DNA of 64,000 nucleotides, from NCBI GenBank assembly GCA_029891345.1, contig CM056993.1, positions 231,417,488 to 231,481,487 of the forward strand. The letters run 5' to 3'. The notes under the pieces are model-generated. The model was not told where the DNA came from and ran no database searches. It worked only from the letters and a program-made list of their open reading frames with translations. The position numbers were made by a program, and so were the translations under genes. This DNA comes from Dryococelus australis. Its lineage: Eukaryota; Arthropoda; Insecta; Phasmatodea; Phasmatidae. Positions 1-13,194 of the stretch are shown one piece after another. The stretch's first letter is position 1. The number at the start of each line of letters is the position of its first letter.

Positions 1-1829
1 GTATGTCAGTCTGTGTATCGTTTATAGCATAACAATAGTGTCCGAGATACTGTAAGAGAATCATAGCTCTCGCTGCACTGTTTGGTCCTGCAGTTTAGGA
101 CCAAGACCAGACGTCGATTACATTTTACGATCAAGTTGTACCCATCCTACATTTCTGTGCCAGCTAAATAGTTGATTTCCAATGAGAGGAACTATAAGAT
201 ACATATATTTGAATTTGAAATTAATATCTTAATATTTCGATTTCAGGTTATCCAGCCTAGAGGCATGTTTAAATTCAGTCCAAACTTCCTATGCTTAGGA
301 TTTTAACTGGCATTAGATATCAGTTATCGTTTTTTTCAGACAGAAAAAACATTTTATATAAAGGTGTATTATCATTGTTTCAAAGATAATTGAACTGATA
401 TTATTGAATGTCCCTTAATTTAGACCATACTCAACAAACTAATATCAATTCAGTTTGTATTCGGGCATGAATTAGACAGTTAGTATTTAAAACATTTTAT
501 TTTGTGAAAATATTTGATATCACCGCTGCAATTGACTTTAGATTAGTAAAAGCCAACCGTTTGAGCTGGAGTTCAGAGCACTTTTTAATTTTAGTTGGTG
601 CTCTAACTGAAATTCTACACTGAAAACAGACCTTATACGTGGATATAAATATTTTCTTTTGAAAGTGTAACTGAATTGATAGGATAATCGGATAACATTT
701 ACGTATTAAAAGAATATATTTAATATGCTCACTCGAATTGAACTGAAACATGTAACACACATTCTACTCTAAATGGAACTTTTTGTAATTACTTGTTTAA
801 AGAGCAATTAGGATTGACATATTGAAAAAAGTGGTAGTAGTATAAATGGGATTTGAACGTTTAGAAAACAAATGCCATTTATGAATTGTTTAGACTTCAT
901 TTTAGCGTGATTATTACGTACTGAAAAGTGTCCGTTCGGGAATTATTTCAGATTGTTACTTAAACTAAATAAAATTTTTGGACATATTAATAACACATAT
1001 TTCAATTGGATTATTTTGTGCAGTTAAATTATATAGTTTTACAGTCTTATTTTCTAGTAATAAAACTTAGATGCAAAAAGTATTTAAAACATGGTTAGGA
1101 AATGAATTAAAGTGTTTGAAGTATTTGAAGGATTCGAAGTTTGTTTTCTTTACGTTAGAGAGGTGATTTTTATTTTCGCAGCAAGATGGTAAATAATTAC
1201 AAACTGGGAAATTGTTTTATATTTCATGTTTTCAAGGTCCTTACCCTTTTTAGTTTGGATGATGCCTAAACCAATTTTCTATTTCTAGTATAAATAAACG
1301 GTGCCAATAATCAAAACCAAACTATGCTAAATAGAGATAACAAATGCACTGCTAACAAGTACATTGCTAACAAGTTCATCGATGAAGTGTGTACGACACA
1401 GACCGTAGACAGATATAAATGATACTGGCCATTTTTTTCAGACAAATCTTATAAATGCTTAACACTTGGCTATGAAAATTTTTCGAAAAGAGAATACATG
1501 CAGGCTCATTTCCCAGGTCATTTACACGAGAACAACTCTAAGTTTTATAAATGCTTCAAAAGACTGCTACAAAAGCCCTTAGCTCTTCATTGAGGCTGGC
1601 ATGTACATAAGAGATTTTCGTTCGACCATCTCCAGATCAGCGTTCGAGGAACGAGCTGCTCCCTGCCCCTCTGTCATACTGTACAGCATGGCACCTAAAT
1701 AAAACTATACATATATAGTGGATTAGTGGGTTTGTTAAAGTGAGAGCGCGGTGCTTCATAATTCCGCAAGGGTACAGAAACACTTCTACGACTCTAATAT
1801 TACTGCACATGACCACAAAATTGCAAATA
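1..1829. other. AT-rich non-coding DNA, no gene seen
   Basis: No reading frame here looks coding: the longest are under 90 codons, AT-driven and without recognisable motifs. No repeats, RNA genes or splice-flanked open stretches stood out apart from a short doublet of GCTAACAAGT near 1350-1376. Confidence 0.6.
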
Positions 1830-2900
1830 GATAAATACCTGTACTGGTTATGCTCGTATCATCGTCTTAAATTACATGACTGCACGATTACTGCATCAAA
1901 GCAAACGCTATCCAAAATAATATTGTACTTTCTACTGGGTTGGAATACATAATGTTATTCGCACAACACAAATTAATTCGTAGATTCTACGTGAGGAATG
2001 TCATAACTGTATAGTGTACCGTAGCGTTATTTTGCTGCATTCAAATATATTGTTACTAAGTATTGAAATTTACAGAAACTTACTTAAACCCATCCTTCTT
2101 TTGATTAATATAACGTAAGTTTCTACTGCACTATTACGTTATTATTACCACGAGCTATAATGTTACGAGCAAAATGTTATTCACAGTAAACAAAAATTCA
2201 TACGTTTTACTGAGTTATGAACAGTGACTTTATAGTTCACCGTAACGATATTTTGTAACCACGCACTGAAGCGTTAAATCATTAACGTTTTCACAGCAAC
2301 TTATATATTTATAGCCTTTACTGAGTAACGAAACTTGAATTTATAATGCACCGTAACAGTATCATGTACCCATAAGCTACAGTGTAAGTGAATAAGCCCA
2401 GCAAAACAAATAAATTAATAATTTTACTTTTTTATGACTCTGAAGTTATAGTGCACGGTAACGTTATTTGGCTACCACGAGTTACAGCTTTACGTGAAAA
2501 AAAAAGGTTTTTCACAGCATCACAATAGTTATTAATTATTACTGAGTTATGTGCATTGATTTCGTAGTGCACAAAAAGCTTATTTGTTTACTATTAGCGG
2601 TAGCGTTATGCGAATAACATTATTCACGTAAAATAGAACATATTCATTACTTTTACTAAATTATCTATCACTTTTTTTTATCACCGTAATTATTTGTTTA
2701 CTACGAGCTACACAGCGTTTTGCGAATAAATTTTACTATTCACAGCAATGGAAATTCAACTTGTACCACATGGCTCGTTGATTTTATAATTTCATAGGAT
2801 ACCGCAAGGCTATGCAGATATCACAACTATTAGCGTTCCCAGTTGTATATACAGAAATCATGTAATGAAACAATTTGTTACACTACCGAATAACATTACT
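1830..2900. repeat. Degenerate tandem array, unit about 106-116 bp
   Basis: A TTTTACTGAGTTAT-like block recurs near 2205, 2317, 2423, 2539 and 2651. Each is followed by a CACCGTAACGTTATT-like block (about 2238, 2348, 2454, 2683, with an earlier one near 2019) and then by TTATTCACAGCA-like sequence. The spacing of 106-116 bp implies six or more units, and fainter units extend to both sides. Units have diverged strongly, so this is an old minisatellite or satellite fragment. No coding frame runs through it. Confidence 0.6.
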
Positions 2901-5320
2901 AAATATTACTGTTAAGTTAACGCCTCTATTTTCCAGGAATCTTTAAATCACAAAGCAAAGTCATATTATCTTTTAAAGCAGAGAAATGTTAACTTTTGAA
3001 GTTGCATTAATCGGGATTGCAACTACAGTATTTATCAGTACAGAAATACTAGTAATGAGAAATTACCAGCAATGTTCTACATGTTTTAATGTAATACTTA
3101 TATACGTCTACCGGAAGCACAATGGAGTTACAATAATTCACACTAAAGTATTTTTCCAATTCTTAGTATCTGTGTCTGGTTTACTACGACTTTTCTGAAA
3201 TCTTTTTCGTAGAAACATTTTTTATTCTTAGAAGTGTTTCTAAAACTTTTGTTAAATTTGAAGAAATGAAACTCATTCTTAGGTAAATGGTATTTCTTAT
3301 GCCAATACTGATAACAGAATAATTATTATTGCTAATTTGACAAAATATTTTGACAACAAGCATCAAAATGGACAACAAAATTGATGAATATAGACCACAA
3401 AGTACAAACTCTAAACTGAAATCTGTGCATAATATGAAACAAAGACGTCCAGCCGCGTGTGTCTGTATATTCGGCTATTATTATATATATTAAGACATCT
3501 AAACAACTTGCTGGATTTTGATGTGGTTTTCTACGTCATTAAGAGAATTTCTTGAGGAAAACGCATACTGAGCATATGTTTGAACTTAGGCGCATATATT
3601 TAGAATTATCAACCCATGAAGAGCTGTAGCAGGAAAGCGCATGGCAATGAACGTGTTCCTATTAACCAATCATAGAAAATTTTACAAGAAAGTAATGCAT
3701 GTATAGTTGAGTCAGTAAACGCAGTTATCGATCATGTATCATTAAAACTGGTAATAACTAGAGGTAAATTGCATTTTTATACTAATATTGGTTTGAATAA
3801 TAATTAAAGGTCTGGTTTTATATAACGTTTTCCCTCACCCATGCCTTGCTTTGTAAAAACATTGGTAGTGTTCTCACTGCTCTGTAAATAGCTATAAATT
3901 CAATGCCATGTCCGGTTTATAACAAATCACGAAGAAAAATGGTTGTATTTATCCCGGCTCTTCTAGATTATTAATAGTTAAAGAGTATAAGTTGTTAAAA
4001 ACGTTGTTCAGAGGCGTTTCTAGAAAATGAATGCATCCATTCCACTCTTTATAAAAACAAATATTAGGAATAAGATTTATGAATTACATATAAATCGATT
4101 TTCAAAATACTAGCTAATGGGCTGCAAGGGCGTGAGACGTACACACATTGGTTTCCCCGTGTATATGCGTATGTCATTTCCCGAGACATGTACAACATTT
4201 ACGTACGTAGACGAATGCGAACGCTGTTTGAGAATGCATTTCATTAAGCGGAAAACATCATGCATACTGCTGGAAAAGGACATTATGGTTACGTATAAGA
4301 CTCAACTCTAGCATATGTCTGTTTTAAAGTGACAATGCAACTGTCGTCTGTGTAAGATCCAAGTTTACAATAATGATGTGCATTAGTGGATATTATCTGG
4401 CAGCTGTGTGTGTTTACATTTAGAAGAGTGTAACACAGTAAACTATTGTATATTATACACTGAAACCTTCAACTCATAACAGTGCGTAATACGTTGAGAA
4501 TGAAGTGTTTATAAATATTGTTAACACTAACGAACGCATGAAAAACAAACATTACAAAGAGAGTCGTAATATTATACTTCAGACTAGGTACATTACAAAT
4601 TATAACTATTTCTACACTAAACGTCGGTTGAATGCAATAACTCGGTGCCAATCACTAAGAGTCAAGGTTAGGCCATGTCCGAAAGGACAAATTCGTGATT
4701 TTGTAATTTGTTATTTCGTAGGGTTCGATCCGGACGTTGTAGACAGTCACTCGTTTAGCACTTGCGACAAAACATTGTTACATTAACAGTGAGATTTGTT
4801 TCATATAAACTAAATGCTTAAACTGGACGTAATATTTTTACAATCACCACTGGAATGCTGCGAATATGTTAATAAACAAGATAATAATATAATATCCAAT
4901 AACGACTTGAAATATAACATGTGTTGCGAAATATATAAACAAAACACAACACGTGCTTGCTTTTTAAAAGATGTCTAGTGTATTTTATGAACAGTTTTTT
5001 TTTAAAGACCTTTTAGGTACGAATTCGCACATGGGTTTTGAATGTCAAAACCAACACGTAGCTGATTTTGTATTTTTTAATTTTTAGTAACATCCACCTT
5101 ATACAAGATACGAAATATCAATTTACCAAATACGTCACAATGTTTATATACAAAATCGGGTCTCGTGATCATTTTGTCAACACAATCTGCCATTTCGGAC
5201 ACGGCCTACGTTTACAATACGAAACTAATGCATTTAGAATTATGAAGTAGGCGTTTATCTGTCATACGGAAACACGTCTTCTTTATTTGCAGTTTCCCAT
5301 TAATGTTTTAAACCAGGGGT
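2901..5320. other. AT-rich non-coding DNA, no gene seen
   Basis: Short open frames occur (for example near 4505-4786, + strand) but none shows a domain, codon bias or splice context that would set it apart from chance. Nothing else was recognised. Confidence 0.5.
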
Positions 5321-5489
5321 CGGGTCCACGGTAACCGCAGGCCGAGCCACCATAGATAAAGCTGGTAACCTTACAAATTAGTATTTATGTTGTAATGTTA
5401 TCTTGGAACTTCAGCACGTGCTCGTTCGCACCTATCGGAGCTCGCTCGCACATCCCGACATGCAATAGCAATTATAGTGAAAATGCAAC

Positions 5490-5627
5490 TTAGTACTTAA
5501 AATTGAAACTAAAACCTTAAAATTTAGACTTAAAACTTAACACTTAAGACTTAATACTTAAATCTTAATACTTAAAACGTGAGACTTAAGAAATGAGATG
5601 TAAGACTTAGGCCTTAGGCTTACGAAG
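5490..5627. repeat. Short-period tandem array of an ACTTAAAAC-like nonamer
   Basis: The words ACTTAAAAC, ACTTAATAC, ACTTAAGAC and close variants follow one another at roughly 9-bp spacing for about 140 bp. It is an imperfect microsatellite/minisatellite with no coding meaning in any frame. Confidence 0.65.
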
Positions 5628-7432
5628 GGACTGTCAATGGGGTTGGGGAAGGGTGGAGTACCGAAAGGTACCCCTCCCCCAAATTTGAAGGAAATCGGTC
5701 AAAAAATGCGCCTTCCAGGCCGATTCGAAGGCGAAAAGCTCACCCCCAATCCCGCACAAAATGGAAAAATTACCCCCCAGCCCCCTTGTTAAGAGGAAGA
5801 TTGGGGTATCAGTGAGTGGGGGTCTGCTCCTCCCCCCTTGCCAACAATAACCGTTATCTCACAGTGGGCCCTTGAAAAACAACGTTTTTTGTGGAAATAC
5901 TTCCGTACTTGATTATAGAGTATGATTCTCAATTCCAGCGAATGAAAACAAGCAGAAAGCCTGTCATGTCTACTTTTGTTCCTAACATAACCTCGAATAA
6001 AATAACCATGTTGAATCAGATCATACTTCAAAACTGACATTTGTTATCAGAGAAGATTTTTATTTGTCAGCAAATATAATCGTCAACATTTGCGCACACA
6101 CGCCTTTGTCATATTATTTTATACTTAGCATTACTGTAAATAACAGTTTCCCGCCAACAACACTGACTGCTCTGTACTGATTGGTTGTAGCCTCGAAATA
6201 TTTTCTAAAGATATAAAATAGAGTACAACTATTTCTTTCAATGCTTAAGGAAATCCCACCAACACAAACAACCTTATAAGTTCCACTAGGAACCAAAGCA
6301 TAAGATAACACACATTTGTTTCTTCTGCACACATATTAACGAATATAGATTAAATAGTTTTATTGTAAACCCAGTTTTACTTCAGACGTCGCAGCTTACG
6401 CTGCATTATGGCGTGCAGGTGTGTTTAAAAGTAGTCAAATCAATACATTTCTTTGTTCATAGTGTACAGTTATTACCAAGAATAACAGAAATGTTAATAA
6501 ATATATTCACTGTGTCAAAAGTTTTTCGTGTATTCTGGAATGTTTGTCGTCTCCTAGCCTACAAATGGATAGTGACAACAATTTACGAACACTATGTAAA
6601 AATTGGAATGATTTGTGACACTATGGCATTCTTGTGTGTTAACCTTGTGGCATATTTACATAATTATAATTTACTTTTCCTAAACGTAGTTATATTCTGT
6701 GTGCCCCATGTTTTATTGAATGAATAAATACTTTAGTTATTAACGACCACTCATTTTGTTTGTACGATTATACTATACTAACGAAATATATCTTATAACA
6801 TGTACGATCATCTTCATAACAAGGTTAATTCATACAGGAAGTGTACACTCTATTCGTTTATCATGGGTATTTTATCCTTTTTACTGGATTCCCCTACCAC
6901 TTAGCAAAGTTAATTATATGTTAGCATAATACTAGCAGTATGTGGTGTGTCATATTTGCAAAACAGTTTTTCTTTCGATATTTATAAAGGTTTTAAGAAG
7001 TTTATGGTGCCTAAATTCTGAGAGAAGCGTGAGTCGTTACACGATACCCAATTTCTGCTACTTTCTGTTATACTAATGGGCACAACAGAAGATATACAAG
7101 CTTCTATCCCATAAGGGAAGAAAGAACGCATCCGGTCATACCTACACGATATCTAAAGTGCTAATAGAAACTTGTAAATGGCAGCCGAAACAACTCGCAG
7201 GGGGCAGGGGTACAAATGCAACCAAATTGTATACGTAGGTACATTGTGGTGCATCCAAAACGTACGACGATTATTTCTTATTTTCCCTGAAGACTGTATT
7301 GGTTTAGATTTTAACGTAGGAAAATGATATGAGTAACGACACTACTTATGTATGGAAAACCAGGTACTGTATTCACATGTATGTACGACGGACATTTACG
7401 ACACACATAAAAACATTAGCATACTATTTAAA
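5628..7432. other. Non-coding; C-rich block then AT-rich DNA
   Basis: Positions about 5640-5840 form a C-rich block on the + strand (many CCCCC and CCCCAATC words), unlike the AT-rich surroundings, perhaps part of an unidentified repeat. The rest is AT-rich. A 104-codon open frame at 6413-6727 begins at GTG, has ordinary AT-driven composition and is not annotated. Confidence 0.4.
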
Positions 7433-7761
7433 CAAGGGCGTAGTTAGGACTGTACAAGGGGAAAAGGGGGGGGGGAGGGAGGAGAAAGAGAGATATTACA
7501 TATGTCTATTTTTGAACAAAATACGAAACATGTATTATTACAAATTTATAGTTACATAGTTATTTACAATCAATGGATTCATGTACATATATGGAACCAC
7601 AAAATGCTATAAACATTCTTCATGTTGAAGGAAGATCACATATTCCTTGAATTAAAATAAAATTCAACTTGTATTTGTGTTTTCAACTTTTATTTTCATA
7701 TCTGTTGGGGGGGGGGGGGGTATGTCTCAATATATCACCCCCCATTCCGACTACGCCCCTG
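7433..7761. mobile_element. Non-autonomous hAT-like MITE
   Basis: The left end reads CAAGGGCGTAGTTAGGA and the right end, reverse-complemented, reads CAGGGGCGTAGTCGGAA. These are near-perfect inverted repeats of the CAGGGGCGTAG type common at hAT ends. The 329-bp body contains G-rich runs just inside each end and no transposase frame. The flanks (TATTTAAA on the left, TTTTAAAT on the right) are AT-rich and only loosely alike, so the 8-bp target duplication is not proven. Confidence 0.6.
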
Positions 7762-10563
7762 TTTTAAATGTGTATCATTAATGAGCATAATAATCAATAT
7801 TGTGCTCTCCGTAATTAAACACAGTGTTACGCGTAATACATAACCTAGGCCACATCGTTGTGATATCAAGAGTTTTAATTTATGCATCACACGACAAAAT
7901 ATTAAGTAGTGTTTGATGTTGGCAATATTTGTAATTCAATTAGCGAGTAAAAAGAAATGAATACTGTTCCAAAGAAATATGTTTGCTCGGCTATAGTCAG
8001 TTCAGGACCCAGTATGTAAGATGTGTAGTAACTCGCCTTCGACATCCCCACTCTCGTTACAGGCTAACAATTATTTGCCACATCAGCTGTGAAACTTATT
8101 GTACATAATTACACACATACCAAGGCACTTGTTTGTTCATTCTCAACTGAAAATATGTAGATGAGGGATAGTACAAAACGTGAATACTCAGGAAAGATGT
8201 CAGATGTGTCAAATCCAGCTAAATTATTTATTCAAAAAATATTCAAAAATGTTCAAATTCAAAATATTTGTTTGTTGTAAGCTAAAAAAATAATTAAAAT
8301 AATCAAATATTCCTGAATGACAATAAGCAAAGAATAAGAATAGTTTTCAAACTAAGCTGCCGTTATTAAGTGATCACGGTTAACGGTCATATTCAATTAC
8401 CCTTACGTGACACGTATTTAACAGTCTGACTTAAGCCCTTTAAATAAAAGTAGTCCTCTCAAAATGAAATACCTTGCATTTAGTTCAGAAAAACGTAACT
8501 TAACTGTCTCAATAGATAAAACTCTTGGCGCCTATATCGGGATTAATTATGGTTAAAGTTTGCTGAAACTAATATTGTAGAATGTTCTACGCTAACGGCG
8601 AAACGTAGCAAAGTCTAAGATGAAATAAATGTAAAAACTTGATGGAAAACAGTTCTCGTAGTTAAATTCCAGGTTGTAGGCGAAGGCAGGCTTAGTATTT
8701 TGTAGAAAATAACGGAGGTAGAAATTGCAGGTCTGGGTGTGGTGCAACTTTACGTGGTCCACGGGTCACGGACGTTACAGGTCTAGTTAGCTAACTTAAA
8801 CTCCTAAACAGCTGCTAAAAATGAAATATGCGGAGCGCGTACTTTCTCAACTCGACACCAAATAAATTGCCAAATAAAACAGCAGAAAGCTGTTAGAACT
8901 AAAACACCCTAACAGCTTATTACCCCCACTACGTCCAACTGTAGGACGAGCGTCCTAGCCTTACGTCTTGTGCAGTTGAAGGTTGGTGGCAAAGAGAGCG
9001 AACTTTCAAACGACCCGTGAGGCCTAACCCTATGCTGAGCTCTCCAGCCAATCGGAGTACAGTCTTTTAACCTATTAGCCAATCGCAAGGCTTCCTGACT
9101 AGCGATCGAAAATGACACGCTCCGAACAGCCTTAATGCCTGTACCGTAGAGTTACTGGTCTCGTAGAAGCATTCACAATAAAGGTGACACCAAAAATGCA
9201 AAATATTCGTTACTAATTAAAATATAAACAAAAGATAATCTAGCTATCTATTTCAATTAATCATTAATTATTATTGTTTGTACATCTAAGTTTAAATATC
9301 CCAATCATATGAAAAATTTAAAAAACAATAATAAAAATTATGAAAAATAAAACGTATGTGAAACACAGGCAGATTACAAGTATTATGCATGACAGTGTTC
9401 AATGTGTAAAACAAACATTAATGATGAAAAATAGGCCCACATAATGGAAAGTGTTACGTTACAACACTTTTACGGTCATACCGCCAAAAGAAGACAGAAC
9501 TATTACAATATTAAACATAGATCTTTCATGTGTGCCTGTTAACATTACTCACGCTATACAGTTCAAATTATCTTATTTAGAAACCAATCTATGTGATTAG
9601 CAAACAACCACTGCTCGTCGATTGTACTGTGCTGGTAGTTGTATATTATTACTTTTAGATAAATTAGAACAATTTCTAACAATAAAATATTTTATAAACA
9701 GCCATAATGTGACACATAAAAGAACTCGCTACCCATCGGATATTTGTACCTAAAACCTACAATTATGTGGTGCAGACCTGTGCATTAACTCTGAGTTATA
9801 CAAAACACTTACAGTACACACGTGTGATAAGGTATATATAAAACATAAATCCATTATCCACAGGGATGTGCGGAGGTGCCAGGTTTGGGTTTAGGATCTA
9901 ATTAATCCCGGTCTCCTTGCGGTGAAAGGATGTGTTTACTCTTCCCCACCTATTGGGAGGCCGAAGTGCGGTAAGGCCCATGGCTAAGAGTGATGCGACA
10001 AAATACAAAAGTACAGCGAGCCGAGAGGTCTTACTGTATCTATTTATCCACATTTATCGGGTATTTTATAAATTTGTATTTATTATTTTATTTTCACCGT
10101 GTGAGTAATATTCAGCGTTTCCCATTTCTTATGCGTACATTATATTTCATTTTGTAGATACATATGTTTACAGAACTTGTAGTGTATTCGTAGACAGGCA
10201 TATATGGCTTTGAGTTAGGAACTCGGGTGTCCGCCATCTTGTCTGTCCCAGCTTGTGGGTGCAGCAGACATTCAGAACACTATCTACTGTTGCGGGGTTG
10301 GGACTGGGGGTGACAGAGATGGAGTGAGAGTGAGAGAGAGGGTAGATGTCACAGTGGCAACGCCGCCGACATTCCCCACGCTCACACCACGAAAATGGAC
10401 TAGCGCGACTTGGTGTTCATCCCTCGAACTACAGCTGGAGTTGTCAGAAAATTTAACCTGGGGCAGTCCACTCTAGGTATATATTTACTCAATGGTATGG
10501 CTACACACGTGTCTTTGTAGTCCAGCACTGCATTGGGGAGCGATCTGCCGCACAGTGGCCTAT
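7762..10563. other. Non-coding; possible GC-richer promoter-like patch at 8.93-9.13 kb
   Basis: Most of this stretch is AT-rich with no coding signal. Around 8930-9130 the sequence becomes CpG-richer and holds two AGCCAATCG boxes on the + strand (about 9049 and 9078). This could be promoter or LTR sequence, but no matching gene or partner repeat was found. Around 10225-10490 there is another GC-richer patch with GCCGCCATCTTG, a YY1-like word. Both are weak signals. Confidence 0.3.
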
Positions 10564-10869
10564 CTATCTGCCGTTACCAACCGATCTAAACGACGTGACG
10601 GCGAAACCTGTCAGCGATACGTTGTAAGCCAAGGCATTTCTCGTGGCGGTGGTACTTTTACCAGAATCCGTGCACTCATGGTATAACACGTTGGACACGG
10701 TGGGCCATAGAAATCCCAGTGCCTGCATGACGTCGGAGATGTAGTACCTCATACGTCTGGCCCCAACTGTTTGGCCGTGTTCAAATGCTCTAAGATCTAT
10801 TTTCTTCCCCATTATGTGCTCAACTGTTACTTTGATGGTCAGTATTAGGTCTGACGACATCCTAGTCAT
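10564..10869 (-). mobile_element. Tc1/mariner-type transposase N-terminal relic
   Basis: The minus-strand frame contains MGKKIDLRAFEHGQTVGARR followed by a helix-turn-helix-like stretch and a Gly-Lys-Ser-Thr-Thr segment. This layout matches the N-terminal paired-type DNA-binding domain of Tc1-like transposases. Only about 100 codons remain; no DDE catalytic domain follows and no clear terminal repeats were found. Family membership is judged by motif layout alone. Confidence 0.6.
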
Positions 10870-11378
10870 GCCTGGCTGCGCACTATTTCATTCGACGGGA
10901 AGATCACAGCGCGATAATTGTTCATGTTTGCTTATCAGTTAGGATTGTAATACGTATTATTTTATGTTTCAAATAGATTTTTGTGGTTATGGTTGGCTGA
11001 TTGTTGGCAGTATGTTGGTAGACATATATTTGGTAATTGGAATGAATTAATGTATTTTGGCCCAACATTACATAGCTACCATTTTGTCAAAATTATGGAA
11101 CAGCTGTTCCTGAATATATTAAATAAACTACACATATCCTTACGTTTATATGTATAATAAATACTCGGGTAAGATTATAAAGGCGTGAGTGGTGATATAA
11201 TATAAAATAAAATTATAAATATTATATTCAACTTTTCACACCCAAATATTTTGAATCTTAAGCCGTTTTTTTATAAAATACATGCCATTCCTGAAATGCA
11301 CGTTTACATCTGTTTCTCTGTCCATCGATAGCCTCCATGCCTGCATGCATACCGCCATTTCCGTTTTAAGAACACGTT

Positions 11379-12021
11379 GTAGGAGTTGTCCCTATCCTTA
11401 GCTCTAATTAGGCTCTTCACTGCTACTCCTGAGCCTTTGGCTGCAGCTAACCAGCTTAATATCAACTCAATAGGGTAGCGGCCTACGTTGTGGAAGGAGG
11501 GGGGTGGGAGCTTGCTACAGAAGGCTATTAAATAAGAGAGGAATTACTAAAAAACACGTTTATTACATTAACTCAAACTCTGAACAGAATAGTACATTAA
11601 TTACATTACAACAAGGAAGACAAATTCTTTACGTTACTTGGGGATGACAAGTTAATCACAAGAATATTAAGAATATTACCACGCAGCTACTCCTAACCTT
11701 GGCAACGTATTTATCTTGTAGTAATTAACGGGGCCTCGAGATCGGGGATGCTCACCAATTATCAGAAGGGTTAATTGCTGTCCGGGCTAGAGCTCCTCTA
11801 GACCCTTAACTCTGGTAGCCTCCTGCTTCGTGCCGCTCCGGAACTGACGTGGTCACAGTACAAGTTCGCGCTGCCACCTGGGGTTTGGGGGTATGCACTC
11901 AGATCGTTTATAGCCTGGCGAAAGTGGGTCAACCAGGCTTGTTGAATAAACAAGGGGTTCGCAAAGGAATCTATAGCCTGTAGTACCTTAACTTGTGTGC
12001 GGCCTCCTGGAGCCCGCTACA
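11379..12021 (-). repeat. Possible solo LTR-like block
   Basis: On the minus strand a TATAAA box (11912-11907) precedes an AATAAA signal (11564-11559) by about 350 bp. The block as drawn begins TGTAG and ends CTACA on the + strand. This is the architecture of an LTR (U3 TATA, R, polyadenylation signal). No second copy, target duplication or adjacent internal region was seen, so the boundaries are guesses. Confidence 0.2.
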
Positions 12022-12480
12022 ACTGCTGTTACGATTAGTAGGGAAATATTTGTGAGATTTTTGAGGCAAATTATTATAGAGTACATAATTATGTTTGGTG
12101 AGTATGAAATTTTTCTCTTTTTGTTTCGGAATGTAAAAGTGTAAATGTGTCTTACAAGAGCCCTTCAGCAATAATAATGTTCGTTTAACATTATGCTACC
12201 ATACGATAGTATTGATTTTTGAAATAAACTCATATATAATTATTTTCATTTGCTCAATATTGAAAGTTTTTTTTTTTTTAGCGAAGAGTTTATTTAGAAA
12301 TAAACTGGCTGTCTTTGGTTGTGTATTTGTTTTCAGTTGGAAAATATAGCTGTGTAACTGGCAAGTTTTACATTCAGTCTCAAAATAGTAAAATCTAACT
12401 TAAATATTTAACTAATATATCATAGTATTTTCTACCTGGAATATTATTATACGTACCTATTTCTGCACCAGCGATAACAA

Positions 12481-12548
12481 GTTGCTGTCGTCTAGTGAAT
12501 AAGACGTCGGGTTGCTAATTGCAAGGGCCTGGGTTAAAATCCGATGTC
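12481..12548 (+). pseudogene. tRNA-like relic (degenerate, possibly SINE head)
   Basis: GTCGTCTAGTGAATAAGACG resembles a tRNA D-arm with A box, and CTGGGTTAAAATCC some 35 bases later resembles the T-arm with B box (GGTTCAAATCC). The loop between holds TTGCTAA, which would be a Ser(GCT)-type anticodon. Acceptor and T stems do not pair well, so this is at best a tRNA pseudogene or tRNA-derived SINE head. Confidence 0.3.
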
Positions 12549-12994
12549 TTTTGATGTAATTTTCAGGTCATAATATAAAGTGGTATGTGATAAGTAATAA
12601 TACGATAATGCATTTTTTAAACAGTTTTGTTACTGTGTAAAATTTATTTTAAAAACTGCTAACCAACATCGGCAGAACGTAGTATATTAATTGGTATTAT
12701 GTTCGCAATAACACATCTTCTCAAAATATTGCTAATTGTGGATAATTGATTGTGTGAAAGCCTTTCTGAAAGAGAAAAGTATATTATTTAGTAAATAATC
12801 AAAATAATACGAATGACCAACGTAATACCAATGTTAATTAGTGGTTGCGTTTTTGTCATAATGGATTGGTGATCTTTAGTATAAACACGATAAACAAACG
12901 TAAAGCCAACAAACAACATTTTGGCTTCTTGCTTGATATGGCATTTGTTTGAAAGAAAAATAATTTAGGAAAGTGTGCAGAAACCATACATTTT

Positions 12995-13160
12995 TACTGG
13001 CCCAATAATGTAGGTTGAGCTTGATATTTCATTTGGCAGAAAACACAAAAATACACATTGGGCCAACGTTACCCCGAATGACATTTTGACTTTGGGCCAA
13101 CTTACGTTTTCCAGCATTGGCCCAACGCCAGAGCAAGATGTCGGGCCAACGTTAGGCCTA
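12995..13160. repeat. Cluster of TTGGGCCAACGTT-like palindromic motifs
   Basis: Within about 160 bp the word GGGCCAAC or its complement occurs five times (about 12998, 13058, 13096, 13117, 13142). An isolated copy, TTTTGGCCCAACATTA, lies near 11058. Clustered short palindromic words in both orientations are typical of subterminal regions of DNA transposons. No transposase or paired terminal repeat could be assigned. Confidence 0.45.
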
Positions 13161-13194
13161 CAAAAAGTTGCTACAGGGGAGGGTGAATAGGTAA

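Noticed and set aside
6413-6727. 104-codon + strand frame
   Set aside because: Begins at GTG, composition is that of AT-rich chance frames, no domain, no splice or promoter context.
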